Origin: Trichoplusia ni
Lineage: Eukaryota; Arthropoda; Insecta; Lepidoptera; Noctuidae
Direction: 5' to 3'
DNA length: 64,000 bases
Assembly: GCF_003590095.1 (NCBI RefSeq)
Contig: NC_039498.1
Coordinates: 1,116,001-1,180,000, forward strand
In this document: positions 22,439 through 34,770 of the stretch, one piece after another
How positions within the stretch are numbered: the stretch's first letter is position 1
How the letters are laid out: every line of letters starts with the position of its first letter
Notes under the pieces: generated by a model
Database searches by the model: none
What the model saw: only the letters and a program-made list of their open reading frames with translations
What the model was told of the DNA's origin: nothing
Program-made: the position numbers and the translations under genes

Positions 22439-22962
22439 TAAATTATCATTTTCTAAAACTCGTGTTTACGATTGTACATGCATATCAGTATTGAAGTTTT
22501 ATTACGATCGCCATTCATTAAGTTACCGAAATACTTATTGTTTTAACAACACGTACATGGCATTCATGCATTATTAGTAATAATATAATTTGTAGTGTGT
22601 CGTCTTATTATTTAGTAATTAATTGGTTTTATTTAAAAATGTGTCATCATGGTTTACAAATGTCTATGCCTACTTAAATGGATTATTTTGAATTTCAGCC
22701 CTATAATAATAAAATATTCTTATAACTGCAATTAGAGCATAGGAAATTAACATTTCATTTGGAAATAAAACCTATTTAACAAAATTCAACATCAAATAAA
22801 TCCACTGGCAACACAACAATAGAAAAAAAAAACACATTCCATTTACAAAAATTTGAAATCCGCAACAATTTGAATGCAATCCAAATTCAAACGATCCGTT
22901 AACCTATATTTAAATACTTATCCAACTAAATGTCAAACACTACCTCCTGAAGTAATTTAACT

Positions 22963-23017
22963 GAGATGAGAAAGAGATGACGCTCTACGCCGTATATAGT
23001 GCTGTCCTGCTCCCACA
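22963..23017 (-). repeat. short CTCCCAC-ended repeat, copy 2
   Basis: On plus: GAAAGAGATGACGCTC, CGTATATAGTGCTGTCC and TGCTCCCACA. Reverse orientation to copy 1. Confidence 0.55.
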
Positions 23018-23339
23018 ACTGTATAATACTACTTTGGGACGTACGCGCCTTTCTGTGCTAGAAAAGGGGTTATGTGTACCACTCAATACTTGCATTGTGA
23101 ATCTATTGGAGGGTGGAAAAGGATATTACGTCATAGAGAGGAAACTATAAAGCATTAGCGTCGGTCTGCCCGAATTTTAGACCTCCTCTTCGTTGCATAC
23201 TTAATATTGTAGTCGGTTTGCTGTGCATTGGCCGCGAAAAATAATTATTTCGTTTTTTTGATGTCTTAATCTTAAGTATGGCTTTTATTGAATTTTATGA
23301 TTTGAGGACATTTAGGGGACAATGGGTGAAAGGGAACTT

Positions 23340-23527
23340 TAAAACTTAGGGCCTGTTGCCTCTCTTTCGTAAGTCAGCAGGGTCATCTCATCTCATGAAC
23401 CGTGATAGCTAAACAGCATAGCTAACATCTGTTGTTGCTTTGACAACTAATAATTAAATTAATCAATTTGGTATTCTGTACCCTATTTGTACGAAACCCT
23501 CAATTTCGTGAGTCCGACTCGAACTTT
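23340..23527 (-). repeat. family G dispersed repeat, reverse
   Basis: GGGCCTGTTGCC, ATCTCATGAACCGTGATAGC, GTACCCTATTTGTACG and GTGAGTCCGACTCG. The 63-codon frame starting here is a shadow. Confidence 0.6.
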
Positions 23528-23924
23528 GCTTTTATTATATTCATAGCTTTATTATTTCAGCCTATAGGTTTATGCTTAGCATTGCAGTTCTCAAAAGTGT
23601 TTAAACTTTACGCTCAGTTTCCTTGTTTTAACCCCTACGCTAAATTATATTTGTTATAAGTTTCACCGCTACGTATGTGTGTTAAATCAATTTAATTTAG
23701 TCATTCTTACCTTTTTTTGCATTGCAGTTATTTTCAACTATAATTATAATATTGCATAGGCCAATCCACAGCACGCGCACTATAAAACTCTATAGTACCA
23801 GTAATACACTTTGCATATTAACTGCTTGCCTTCGAGTCACACGAACGTACTGCTAGACCTTTATTATTAGATATAGATTATATTAATAAACTACAGTAAA
23901 AATATAGCAAGGAAGGATTCGGGA

Positions 23925-23965
23925 GAGGCCTTTGCCCAACATTGGGACACAGCGGGCTAGATAAA
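23925..23965 (+). mobile_element. LINE 3' end fragment, second family
   Basis: GGGAGAGGCCTTTGCCCAAC and ATTGGGACACAGCGGG. Reverse relatives (CCCACAGCTGGGCAA) are at 1995-2050 and 4780-4803. Confidence 0.5.
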
Positions 23966-24302
23966 AATGTATAAATAGGTATATTTTTATTTTATTCTAG
24001 GTGAGTTGAAATCTCGTGTGACGTCACTTATCTGTACATATTGTACCGACAAGTTACGTTTTTGCAACCCACTTCTATAACTTCTATCAGAAATGATGTC
24101 TCTGGTCTCGTAAGTTAGTAATAGTCTCTCTCGATTTCACATAGACTTTTAATTTTGAATTATAATAACTAAAAATGTTATTTTGTTGTGTTTATTTCCC
24201 GTTGCATAAGCTAATGTTCCCATTGGAATAGAAGAAGAAAATGTATTCCTTATTACTTGCTGATAATTTAGCTATATATTAGTAAAATATTGTGTAAATG
24301 CA

Positions 24303-24572
24303 ATATCATCGGCCTAGCCTTTTCCCAACTATGTTGGGGTCGGCTACCAGTCCAACCGGTTTCATCTAAGTACCAGTGTTTTACAAGGAGCGACTGCCTA
24401 CCTGACCTCCTCAACCCAGGTACCTGGGCAACACGACACCCCTTGGTTAGACTGGCTGTCAGACTTTTCAAGCTTCTGACTACCTGTAACGACTGTCAAA
24501 GATGTAGGAATAACAGCCGGGACCCACAATTTAACGTGCCTTCCGAAACACGGAGGAACTCGCTATGACAAT
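24303..24572 (-). mobile_element. family D SINE, head-truncated
   Basis: Reverse copy from GGCCTAGCCTTTTCCCAAC (complete 3' end) to GGAGGAACTCGCTATGAC. The 5S-like head is missing. Two frames on opposite strands here are shadows. Confidence 0.78.
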
Positions 24573-25218
24573 TGTGTAAATGCAATAATGAACATGAATA
24601 TGAATGTTCCTAAATTTGGATAATTATAGAACAGGTTTAAGTTTCAGAAACAAATACATCGCCATCCCATTTTGTTACATTAATTCGGTTGCACTATCTA
24701 CGGTCAAAATTTGATCGCAGACTATTTTACACTAGTAATTCAAGACTAACAGGTAAATCTAGGCAGGTACTCAATTTACCCCCTATTTCATTGAAATTAG
24801 AAAATATACAAAAAGAACAACACCCATAAAAGTGAAAAAAGATTGATAAATACCAAATAACATTAAAGGCCGCAATAAAAACCACAAAATAAAAATTCAA
24901 CAAGAATTTAATGATTCGTTTCTTTATGCTTACATGGGAGCGACCGTAAGGCTGTAAAATAGAGTGGCGAAATAAAAAACCGACAATGAGTTTTACCATT
25001 TTACCGATTTCTATATACGGTTTTACGGTTTACGATGGGTCCACATTGAATGAGGGGATATTGTCCAATGAAATTGCTTTTTCATATCCAATATGGCGGC
25101 GTTTGGTGTTCGAAAATTAAAGTTAAATGTTTGTAACTTCTTGTGTTGAAATTGTCTTTTTGTAGAATGTACGTTTTGTAACCGAAAAAACTTCTTTTAA
25201 GGGTCTAAATAATTAAAT

Positions 25219-25392
25219 CCTTGTGTCGCGTGTTTCACAAACATTCGAGGCACATGCAAAAAGAGACCCAGATTCAGGACAAGCGCTCAAGGATCACAAA
25301 AACGCCTGTCTTACACGGGGATCGAACCCGTGAGTCGCGCATAGTGCCCACTATGCTTGTTGGCCTATTAACCTAACCACTAGGATATTCTG
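25219..25392 (-). mobile_element. SINE family B variant
   Basis: CCTTGTGTCGCGTGTTTCAC tail; the B box GGGGATCGAACCCGTG is intact; the head differs (CTAACCACTAGGATATTC), so it may be a separate subfamily. A Helitron 3' end follows directly. Confidence 0.75.
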
Positions 25393-25414
25393 GACTATTT
25401 TCAGATATAAACGA

Positions 25415-25448
25415 CATCGAGGCAGGCAAAGCCGCGAGAAAAAGCTAG
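25415..25448 (+). mobile_element. isolated Helitron 3' end
   Basis: CGACATCGAGGCAGGC, an AAAGCCGCGAG hairpin half and AAAAAGCTAG before T. It matches the second Helitron subfamily; the rest of the element is absent. Confidence 0.5.
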
Positions 25449-25754
25449 TTTTCAATAAAACAGAAAATTCCAATAAAAATACTCTAAAATATCTTAATTC
25501 TATCTTAATATAGTATTTAAAAACAATAAAAGAAGTCGATTTGTTTCCATAATTACCTCATAAAGGTCTTACCGAAAAAAGTCAAACGACTTCAAACTTT
25601 AGTTTTGTTGTATTAAAGTCGATGAAAGTCGAAATTAAAAAATATATAAATTACTTTTTCGACTTTGACGGTGTTTCTATTGCTTATTTTTTTTTTAAGT
25701 TGACACTTAAAAAGTTATGCGAAGATAAGATTTTTAGGGTACAGTCAGATGATT

Positions 25755-26115
25755 AGAAAACGATTGGAAAGTTAAAAATGACATGAATAAGGATAACAAC
25801 TCGTATAGGTATACCAATAGGGATGACGACTGGGTATAAAAATAAAAAATCTCATTAGTCCCTCAGTTAGATAATTGAAAAAACTAGAATTGACAAAGAT
25901 TAACTGCTTTAAAGTTTAGGAGAGGAGGCTTGTGACGTAACGATAAGGTAAAATTTATACTCAATCGTGACGTCACGCGTAAGTTTCATTCACTGTAATT
26001 TGGTCAATTTATGTTTGCGGGACAAATTAAAAAATACTTATCAATTATTATACAAAAACTACAAGACGGACACTGTGAAAAAATATTGTCATCATCCCTA
26101 TTTGTATATGGCGCC
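25755..26115 (+). repeat. family L dispersed repeat
   Basis: CATTAGTCCCTCAGTTAGAT, TTAAAGTTTAGGAGAGGAGG, TCGTGACGTCACGCGTAAG and CAATTTATGTTTGCGGGAC. Shared with 29370-29595 (+), 37865-37985 (-) and 59810-59955, the last in the intron of the small secreted-protein gene. An 82-codon frame at 26011 starts inside it, so I do not call a gene. Confidence 0.6.
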
Positions 26116-26259
26116 AAACTAAATAAAGTCTGCTTGTTTAAAAGTTTATCTTTAAACGATTGGAGTAAAGATAAATATATTACTATAGACTACATAATAT
26201 GTTATAACCTATTAGAAAATATAATGCAACAAATGTATAGGAATATTTTTTTAACGTAA

Positions 26260-27827
26260 AAAGGGCCCCGACGTAAATAGGGGTTCTTTATAAGTTGACG
26301 TGCCTATCTGTGCCATCATAGCTCCTGAAGTTTTGTATTAACCTCTTCGATGCAACAGTAGGGGAAAACCATTTTTTTTTCTAGCCCATCCCTTAAAAAG
26401 TACGAGTCGGAGTAATGATAGTAGGTAATAAAAAACTGTCGAATTAATAATCCTAAACCTCCTTAACTGACATCGGGTTATTTTTACGGTATACAGAACC
26501 CGACCAATAAACAACAATGGCACTTGACCTCTGTATTTTTTATTAAAACGTTTTATGAACGATAAATTCTTGTAGTTCATAGATAGCGCGGATCATTGTA
26601 ATGTTCTAAAGTGGGTTATATTGAAGACAAAGTGCAGTAACCTGTCTCGAGGTTTGGAATGTGATGGGTGAGCTTTTATTGCTGTTTTATTTCGGTGCGT
26701 AACATTTTGATGTATTTTTGATGAGATGGTGGGTTTTGATTGAGTTTTAGTTCAAGTTGCCATGCGACAGCTTTTGTGCGTCGGGTAGCGAGTTCAATCA
26801 ACGCGTAGGACAAAAGTTTATGTTATACATGGAATACATAAATGTTTTTGATACTCTCGCAGGATTATATCTCTAAAAAAAAAGAAAATAAGAGATTATG
26901 TGCGTTTTTTTGTTTTTGATGACAAATAAAATAAGTCAAAGAGCAAAAAGAAAACTAAATTCCTTCTTACATTGTATCCAATACCTTACTATGTAAAATA
27001 TATTTTGAAAAATAATTCCGTACAAAAGACATGAAAATCATGATAATTTTACAAAAGGGAACAGTAATTATAATCGTTTTAACAAACAAACGTATTGTTG
27101 GACCTTCCCAAAGAGTACTGGCAGCAACAGAAGTACTTTAATTTAATCCTATGAAACTTCAAAGGGATTCTAATTTATGATTTAAGTAAATAGTTGTCGC
27201 GGTAAGTCACGGAGTAGTAAGTAGTTAAGGCAAAATACGCAATTTTTCTAAAATAAAAGTCCCATCAAAATCGGTTCAGCCTTTTCTGAGATTAGAATAA
27301 AAAAGCAAGCAAAAATTTGAAAAGATACTATTTTTTTGGGAATGTATATTGTATATTTCTTCATATGCATGTGGTGAAAAACGATTATTTCAATTTGAGA
27401 AACAGACACTAAAATTTTTTGGGTCAAAAATTCAACGTCTCCAGAACCAAGAGAAAATCATACCAATCAGATTGCAAGCAAACCAAATAAACCGGATTAA
27501 AATTAAAAAAAGTAAATGAAAAAATATCGAAAAATAAAAACCTCTTTCCTTTGAACTCGGTCAAAAATATAAGCACTTTGTAGCCGATTATACCTTCTAA
27601 TTAGGGGCCGTATGGGCCATACTTAATATCTCGTTAACCCTACAATGCCCATAGGATGATGCAGGTAATTATAAGACAATCTGCACGATGACTGCGAGAC
27701 TTAATTAGCAATTGTTTCGGTATTATAACACGTGGAGATAAATTGAGTAGTTGATAGCGTAGTGTGAAGTATTTTTTTAGGCAAAAAAATCTTCTAAATA
27801 CTGTCAAATAAATAGCTTTATTTTAGA
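26260..27827. other. no gene seen
   Basis: An unassigned dispersed-repeat-like stretch at 26262-26330 (AAGGGCCCCGACGTAAATAG, CTATCTGTGCCATCATAGC), then A/T-rich DNA. The minus-strand 80-codon frame at 26338 has no motif. Confidence 0.45.
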
Positions 27828-27967
27828 CTAGCTGTTACGGCGATCTACGTACCGCCTAACAGTCGATGACCACAGTGGAGACAAGATATTAAGGTTGGAA
27901 CCTTATCACTTAGGGTTATGAAAAATACGGTAACTAACATCTTGACACGGGAAATGTCTATATTAGA
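27828..27967 (-). mobile_element. Helitron, third subfamily, internally deleted
   Basis: Minus orientation: TC end at 27967-27966 preceded by A (TCTAATATAGACATTTCCCG) and CTAG at 27831-27828 with a degenerate hairpin. At 140 bp it is half length. It shares GGTAACTAACATCTTGACAC. Confidence 0.6.
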
Positions 27968-28139
27968 TTTAAGACCGTTTATACCTTCCCTGGACTTTCA
28001 CGAATATTTCCAGACTAAAATAAGCCAAATCGGTTCAGCCGTTCTCGAGATTTAGCGCGACTAACGAACAGCAATTCATTTTTATATATAAGAGAAAGAA
28101 GAAGAATAGTAGTCCATAGTGTTAGTAACAATAATCCTA

Positions 28140-28265
28140 TTTCCTACTAATATTATAAACGCGAAAGTTTGTATGTATGTATGTTTGTTCCTCTCTCACA
28201 CAAAAACCATTGAACGGATTTAGACGAATCTTGGTACACTGATAGTTTATTATCTGGCATAATAC
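28140..28265 (+). mobile_element. Helitron 5' half
   Basis: CTACTAATATTATAAACGCG followed by a GTATGTATGTATGTTTGTTC run and GATTTAGACGAATCTTGGTAC. The 3' end is missing. A similar 5' half lies at 15470-15600 and a more diverged one at 40125-40260. Confidence 0.6.
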
Positions 28266-28574
28266 ATAGCTGCTTTTTTCTCTCTAAAATCACGATTTTA
28301 TATTCCATAAATGTAAAATTTTCAAAACCTGCAGATTTGCTTTAATATATTCGTTTTAAAACCACCTTAGTCATAACAATCCAAGTCATATGCTTGTGAA
28401 TAAGCATACATTTACATACCGGTAACATTAAGTAGCTAAGTCATATGCCCACTGCGGGTTTGACTCCCGGGTAACGACTTTATTTTAAAGTATATGTAGA
28501 GAAGGTACCTACATAGTGTATTTTTAGGTATTTAATTTAGACATTTTAAGACACCGAGTTATTTAATACATTTC

Positions 28575-28808
28575 GACGACCTCCGTGGTCGAGTGGCGTA
28601 CGCACCGGTTTCAAGGTGTCGTTAGCTCTGAGGTCCCGGGTTCGATCCCCGGTCAGGTCAATGTAAAAATTCACATTTCTACATTGTCTCGGGTCTGGGT
28701 GTTTGTGGTACCTTCGTTGTATCTGAATTCCATAACACAAGTGCTTTAGCAACTTACTTTGGGTTCAGACAATGTATGTGATGTTGTCCGCATTTATTTA
28801 TTTATTTA
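28575..28808 (+). mobile_element. tRNA-derived SINE, family C
   Basis: The tRNA-like head GACGACCTCCGTGG-TCGAGTGGCG has an A-box-like stretch, and GGGTTCGATCCCCGGTC is a B box (28638-28654). The tail runs through ACAATGTATGTGATGTTG and ends in a TTTATTTATTTATTT run, as expected for a SINE with a short simple 3' end. A second copy at 21421-21646 is in the opposite orientation and nearly identical. Confidence 0.9.
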
Positions 28809-29101
28809 CATTTCCCTATTATTCATTTATTTCTGGCCCTATTTGCCGTGATATTCGATACCAACGCAGGTATATCCGTAGACAAAGGCTAGTTCATCGT
28901 AAACAACTAAGAGCCATGTTTATTGCTTATAAATAAATTAGCATCAGGATGTTATGTTAGGCCAATGTCAGAATTTCTAGTCAACTATTTGAACCATTTG
29001 AACCTTTCGTTGTAAATTCCGATGAAATCGTTTCCTGTTTTAAGGTCATCCATACTTACACTAACTATTATAAGGATAATCTATATCTATACTAATCTAT
29101 A

Positions 29102-29363
29102 TCTATACTTCTATTACTAATATACAAAGCTGAAAAGTTTGTTTGTTTGTTTGAACGCGCTAATCTCAGAAACTACTGGTCCAAATTGAAAAATTCTTTT
29201 TGTGTTAAATAGACCATTCATCGAGGAAGGCTTTAGGCTATAAACCATCACGCTGCGACTAATAGGAAGGAAGATACAATGGAAAATGTGAAAAAAACAG
29301 GGCAGGTATAAATCATAAATTATATCTTCTACCTACGGGGACGAAGTCGCGGGCAACAGCTAG
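29102..29363 (+). mobile_element. Lep1-like Helitron
   Basis: TC start after A, near-identical to the 20871-21127 copy throughout, ending ACAGCTAG before T. The TCTATA-rich sequence just before it makes the exact start uncertain by about six bases. Confidence 0.85.
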
Positions 29364-29369
29364 TGACTG

Positions 29370-29595
29370 TATATAATATGTCAAACTCTATTCAGTCCTT
29401 CAGTTAGATAAATAAAAAGTATTGCAAAAATATTTTTGCCTTTTTCTGAACAATACAAAATTGACAAAGTTACTGTACTTTAAAGTTTAGGAGAGTAGGC
29501 TTGTGACGTAAGGATTTCTTAAAATTTATACATAATCGTGACGTCACGCGTAAGTTCCATTCAGTGGTATTTGATAAATTTATGTTTGCTAGATT
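29370..29595 (+). repeat. family L dispersed repeat
   Basis: CAGTCCTTCAGTTAGATAAA, TTTAAAGTTTAGGAGAG and TCGTGACGTCACGCGTAAG. It begins within a few bases of the 3' end of a Helitron. Confidence 0.6.
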
Positions 29596-29814
29596 TAATG
29601 AAATATACGTATGGAAAAACCAGTAGACTTACCCGAGATAGAATAGAGCTGTTACTCTAAAACTTGGCACTGGCACTAATTCGTCTAGTGTCGTCTTGTG
29701 TGATGTTGGTTTGGTTTGATAATACCTTATCAAGTCCGAAATAAGAAACAAATTAAAATTAAAAGTACCTTTGGTTCCAAATCGTTCCTTAACCTCGATT
29801 TTATGTTTATTATT

Positions 29815-29960
29815 TTAATAAAGGCAACAGAAATGCATCTGTGAAAGGACTGTCGAGCTAACACGGTTCATGAGATACAGCCAGGTGACAAAGACGAACA
29901 GACAGTCAGACAACGGAGCCTTAATAATACAGTTCCTTCACGCCAATGGGTACAAAACAA
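29815..29960 (+). repeat. family G dispersed repeat
   Basis: GGCAACAGAAATGCATCTG, GGTTCATGAGATACAGCC, GACGAACAGACAGTCAGAC and GTTCCTTCACGCCAATGGG. A 60-codon frame over it is a shadow. Confidence 0.65.
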
Positions 29961-30059
29961 TCAAAACTTACACTCGTATTACACTAACGATATATTATCA
30001 ATCGCAAATAAACTTACAAAAAAACGCAAGCTGTTTCCCCTTCCACCCTTAATTCCCAC

Positions 30060-32080
30060 CTATTATTAAAAACAAAACCTTAATTACAATAAGGACCATA
30101 AATAAAACTTTAAACGAAAAAAAATCTTTAAAAAATAACACAGGCCAAACCCAATACTACAATAATCATAACTCAAAATTTAAAAAAAAAACATCGCCGC
30201 CATTTTGTGAGTTCAGTCGACACCTACAATTATATTTTCAAGATATTTTATATCTTATGTCGTAAATTATGAGAATGAGGCCTACTAAGGGTTTCTCGAA
30301 GTCGATTGGGGAGTGATTAAGATGTGAGTTTTCGAAATAGGTTGTTGTAGGATACTTAATGGTAGGTGATAGATCAAGTCACTTGGGAGTGAAATTACGT
30401 TTTGTTTGATAAAGACAACGTCGATGGAGCCGGCTTCACGCACGAAAACTATAAATAGTGTATCAACTGTTTTTCTTACGAGTTTGTCACGTTCAGACAA
30501 CCGATTTTTTTTGGATATCTTTGTTTGTAAATAGGTATGTGCTACATACATAATAATATCTTGTCTGTGTCATTATGCTTAGAAAACTACGAAGTTGGGG
30601 AAAGGCAAACAATCTTGTACTAGACAATCTGAACTTTGATTTGCCTTTATAACGAAACACATAACTAATATTTATTGGTTTTAAGATTTAACATTATCTT
30701 GCCGATACAAGTTAATCATAAAAATGAAACTGAATTTCGGTTCACTTTCTCATAATTTCATATCTCGCTAGTATCTCACGAGATCGAGAACAATAGTAGT
30801 CACCTCAAATCCTTTAGTCCATCAATACGACTGACATTTCATACGTTTTTGAGCGCGCAAAATAATATATGTCCTCCAATATTCAAGCTATGAGTTTAGA
30901 CATAAATTATGCGCTCAATTATCAGAAAACTTCATTATAGACTTAAATGAAATACCATAGAAAAGGCTATAGAAGTGAAATGCTTTATAGACGATGGTTT
31001 TGGACAGGCGCATAAATTTTGACAAGAAAAGTAGACGATGATCTTTCAAAAGGATGAAGTACAGCCTTTATGGAAGAAGAAACTATTGAAATGGTCCCAG
31101 ACATGAAATATAAGTATTAATGGAGACAATATTAATTTAGACTAGCCTTTTGGTCTAGTGGTTTGTGGCAATGACTGCTATACAGCAGGTCGTGAGTTCA
31201 AGTGACAGCGATCACTTGTTCTGTTTTTGAGTGTTTTTAATTTATATATGTAATATATGTAATAAAAATTTATGAGTATGTTTATCAGCTGTCTATTGAA
31301 AGATGGGATGGCTTGACTTATTATTTTTTGTAGTTTCCTATATTGTTATCATCGAATTTTAAGCGGTACAGAGTTCAAAATCAGATAGTATTATATAAAA
31401 AAATGACGGTAAATCATTGTCGACAACGCCCCCTCAGTTTCGAATGAAAGATATACCTTTCTTTTCATTTTATTTCTTTTATTACGGTATTGTATTTGCA
31501 CCTTTTGATTTGGCAGAGCCTCAGGTAGCAGTTTGTTAACGAAATGATTTAAAAGAGAAATATCGTTTTTGAACTTTGATTAGTATTGCCGCTTCCATGG
31601 AATAATTAAAGGTTTGCGTTTAAGACTGGAGTGGATTGGACCTTGAGAATCATGTGGTCAATGTCTGGGTTTTAAAATGACAGTTATTATGTTAACCCTT
31701 TTGTATGTTTGGTCAAATATGTCTTGTAAATGTATCTACAGTATAAAACCCAGTAAAATTTTCTTGTTTTTTTTTTTCATTATTGGATTTATTTGTATCT
31801 CTTTTCTGTCACAGGATAACTTCATGGGAAGAGACACGGTCCTTTTAAATCTATTTTTTTATCATTTTTATTTTGCAGTGTTGTTGCATAAAACATAATA
31901 AAATCGAAGCGCTTTTTCTGTCCCTATTTCCCCTTGACTACTTAAATGTTTGAAACTACTTGACGGAATTTGATGCGCTTTTTTTTAATAGATAAAGTGA
32001 TTCACGAGGAAGGTTTTTAAGTGTAATCTATGCATAATTTAGTAGAGGAACCTAGTATTGTATAAATTGTAGTCTATATA
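30060..32080. other. one SINE, otherwise no gene seen
   Basis: An A-rich tract at 30060-30190 ends at CGCCGCCATTTTGTG. An 88-codon minus frame at 30285-30551 and a hydrophobic 73-codon plus frame at 31677-31898 lack splice, promoter or family support. Confidence 0.45.
31136..31305 (+). mobile_element. SINE family A, diverged
   Basis: Head CTAGCCTTTTGGTCTAGTGG; the B box is degraded (GAGTTCAAGTGACAGC). Followed by GATCACTTGTTCTG and GTTTATCAGCTGTCTA. An old copy. Confidence 0.75.
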
Positions 32081-32084
32081 AATT

Positions 32085-32240
32085 TATTTTTTAAAGAGTA
32101 ACTCTTGGAGTTTCTTGCCGGTTCTTCTCCATAAGAGTGACACTTTGGAACCGCGCAACTAGAGCCATCACCTTAAAGTTTTAAAAGTGACTGGAAAACG
32201 GCCTACTTGAAATAAAAACTTTTTGATTTTGATTTTATAA
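32085..32240 (+). mobile_element. LINE 3' end fragment
   Basis: GAGTTTCTTGCCGGTTCTTC, TTTAAAAGTGACTGG and GGCCTACTTGAAATAAAAAC with a TTTTGATTTTGATTTT end, the form of a widespread lepidopteran non-LTR element 3' end. No reverse-transcriptase coding remains. Confidence 0.65.
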
Positions 32241-32692
32241 TTCTTTTCCGCTTAAACGGCTTGACCAATTGCAATAAAATTTGTTATGGAGATAGCTAAC
32301 ACCTAAACATTATATTGTTTTAGCAATTTTGCCTTGTTTGTCAGTATAAAACAGAGTTAAATTTTCCCTTATTAGTGTTGAAGTATATTGTTTAGAAGAA
32401 GCTAAAATTAAAAACAAACTTTCTTTAACGCAATGTAAAACATCAATTCAATTTTAGTGCGATGACCAAAATGTTACAGTTTTATGAACCAATGAAATAG
32501 TGAGTTAGTATTATTTGAAGACAGTTTGCATGGTACAAGTTACAAAAGATTTTTGGATTAGATAAAAAAAGGTCTAGGGGTTTTATCACCACGTTTTAAA
32601 GTCATATTACGAGCTCGTAATTCTTATTTAAGTCTTAGTCAGATGGTAGACAACCAGGAGTATTTACTGATTGTATGAATTGTTGCAACGCT

Positions 32693-32830
32693 TTAAAAAG
32701 TATCCTATGTATAAATTTAGGTTATAAACTATCTGTGTACTAAGTTTCGTCTAAATTCGTTAAGTGGTTTTTGCGTGAAGCAGTAACAAGCATCCATACT
32801 TACAAAATTTCGCGCTTATAATATATTTTA
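32693..32830 (-). mobile_element. degenerate Helitron-like repeat fragment
   Basis: GTTATAAACTATCTGTGTAC, TAAATTCGTTAAGTGG and TTTCGCGCTTATAATATATT mark it as the 5' half of the 42.1-kb family. Confidence 0.6.
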
Positions 32831-33555
32831 ATATACAATTGCCTAGGGTTTATTAAATCAAAGTTTTTATTAATTTACCTTTACAATAGCGTTTGCTTGC
32901 AAGCTTATATAATCAAACCTCTTTTCCTTTAACCCACAGCCCAAACTGCAGTGTTGCCCACGCGTGGGCGTCACTCATTACAATGCGGCTCCATTGTGCA
33001 GTTTATGATTATGTAAACAACAGATATTTTAGAGTGGAATAGACGTACTATCTTTGTTTTTAACTTAAGTAGTTATAAGGAAAAAACATTTTGGTCATGT
33101 CTACAAAAATATCAATATGACAACAATTTTGTTATTGTTTTTATTGCTTGCTTGTTCTCCTGTAAGTACCTTCTTTTGGATGACAGTTATTATCAATATC
33201 CCTCGCGAGAATCCAAGGTAACAGTAACCTAAATACCAATTTTAATCAAAATCAATTTTCACATAGTCTGAAATGAAATGAAATAATTTATTCTAAACGT
33301 AAGGATATATCATCACTTTTACATGTCTTTTTTGAGAAAGTTGGAGTCGACATTTCCTGTCTGACTCCGATACAAACTCAGAGGGTCGCAGTCTCTTTTA
33401 AAGTCCAGACAAGTCCTCACCATGAATTCTAGTGGTGTGTTTTGTTTCGCACTAAACAATTTCATGCTTTATTTTTATAATAACTATCGTGAGACTGATT
33501 CATTATTAAATGATGTCTGATGATTAAATGACGTGAGTAACCCGTTTAATAATTT

Positions 33556-33735
33556 CATGCTTGTGTCGCGGGGCTTTCACAATCATACAAATCACATGCA
33601 CAAAGACACCCAGACTCAAAACAAGCATTCGTGGATCCTACAAATTTTAATGATTGTTCTACCCGGGGATCGAAGCCGCGACACGTCGCTTACAGTGGGT
33701 TTTAGCGTGTGGTGACCTCAACCACTCGGCACCAG
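33556..33735 (-). mobile_element. SINE family B
   Basis: CTTGTGTCGCGGGGCTTTC, CACATGCACAAAGACACCC, the B box GGGGATCGAAGCCGCG and head CCTCAACCACTCGGCACC. Confidence 0.82.
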
Positions 33736-33930
33736 TATTTTTTTAAAGTTGTATTAAGCATGTGTATGCGTATCCACAATATTCTCATAACATGATAATT
33801 ACGCATGCATATGCCGCATGACACGGCTTCCGTCGGCTCCTGACGTTGTCACGCCCTTCCAGAATACTATTGAACGCTTATAAGGTAACTGTACAAGAAG
33901 AAAAGATTTCTAGAGACGTTTTACTTTTTA

Positions 33931-34085
33931 ACTGGCCTGTTGGTCTAGTGGTTAGTGGCCCTGACTGCTATACCAGAGGTCGTGCGTTCGATCCCTACCC
34001 AGGACAAATGTTAGTGTGATGAGCATGATCATTTTTTCTTTGTCTGGGTGTAATTTATCTATATATTGTATGTTTTTAGAAATCT
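33931..34085 (+). mobile_element. tRNA-derived SINE, family A
   Basis: The head GCCTGTTGGTCTAGTGG has an A box and GCGTTCGATCCCTACCC is a B box, followed by GTGATGAGCATGATCA and TCTGGGTGTAATTTATCTAT. The tail after the TATATA run is missing. The head is close to an Asp/Glu-type tRNA, but the stem pairing for a real tRNA is lacking. Confidence 0.85.
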
Positions 34086-34190
34086 TTAGTCGTAGTTTCG
34101 ACTTAGACCACTCTTAAAACAATAATTTGCACTCTTTCACATAAATTTAATTTAAAAAATGTATAATCAAAGAATACCCAACCGAACTGG

Positions 34191-34430
34191 TCAACTATTA
34201 AATATTTTAAATACGAAAGTATCTGAATGTGTTTGTATGCATGTGTATGTTTCTTACATCTTTACGCCCAAACAGGAGGATCGATTTCGATGAAATTTGG
34301 CATCGATGAAGCTAGCACTTTTTATAAACATAAAAGCTACTTTTATCCGACTTCAATGAAAGAGGGTAATGTTAATGTAGTTGCAGTTATAACCGACATC
34401 CAGGCGGGCGGAGCAAAAAACAAAACCTAG
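34191..34430 (+). mobile_element. degenerate Helitron with intact CTAG end
   Basis: The interior matches the GTTTCTTACATCTTTACGC / GATGAAATTTGG type and the end is CAAAACCTAG before T. The hairpin CGGGCGGAGC is partly retained. A frame of 67 codons over it is a shadow. Confidence 0.65.
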
Positions 34431-34654
34431 TTTGTTTGTAAAACACAATAACTTTTGTGCAAAAATAAAAATAAATGAAATTATTTATAAAACTGATCCA
34501 CTACGAGTTGGGTTCGGCACACTGAGGGTTCCGAACAAATAGGTAAAAGAAAAATAAATTTGCCAACGTTACATAAACCTGAGTTATCTTTATTGCTTGT
34601 GACACATTATCTGTAACGATTACATGTGTTATCACTATAGCTTTGTAGTGATCC

Positions 34655-34770
34655 AAGCAACCGGTGGGATAGCTACGTCACCACGGCGCGTGAGCGAGAC
34701 CGCACTAGTACGCCGTCGAGCTCACGCACGCTTGGCAACGACTGTCTCATCGGTTGGTTGTCATGGAGAA
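34655..34770. promoter_or_regulatory. GC-rich patch with a CRE-like site
   Basis: Contains CTACGTCACC (CRE-like) near 34672, GGCGCGTGAGCGAGACC and GAGCTCACGCACGCTTGGC, then GTTGGTTGTCATGG. It looks unlike its A/T-rich neighbours. A 61-codon frame crosses it but has no recognisable motif. Regulatory role is only a guess. Confidence 0.25.

Noticed and set aside
26011..26259. 82-codon ATG frame
   Set aside because: Its first half lies in a dispersed repeat found at three other places where the frame is not kept.
21469..28752. Two nearly identical small proteins (21469 plus, 28546 minus)
   Set aside because: Both are translations of the same tRNA-derived SINE.
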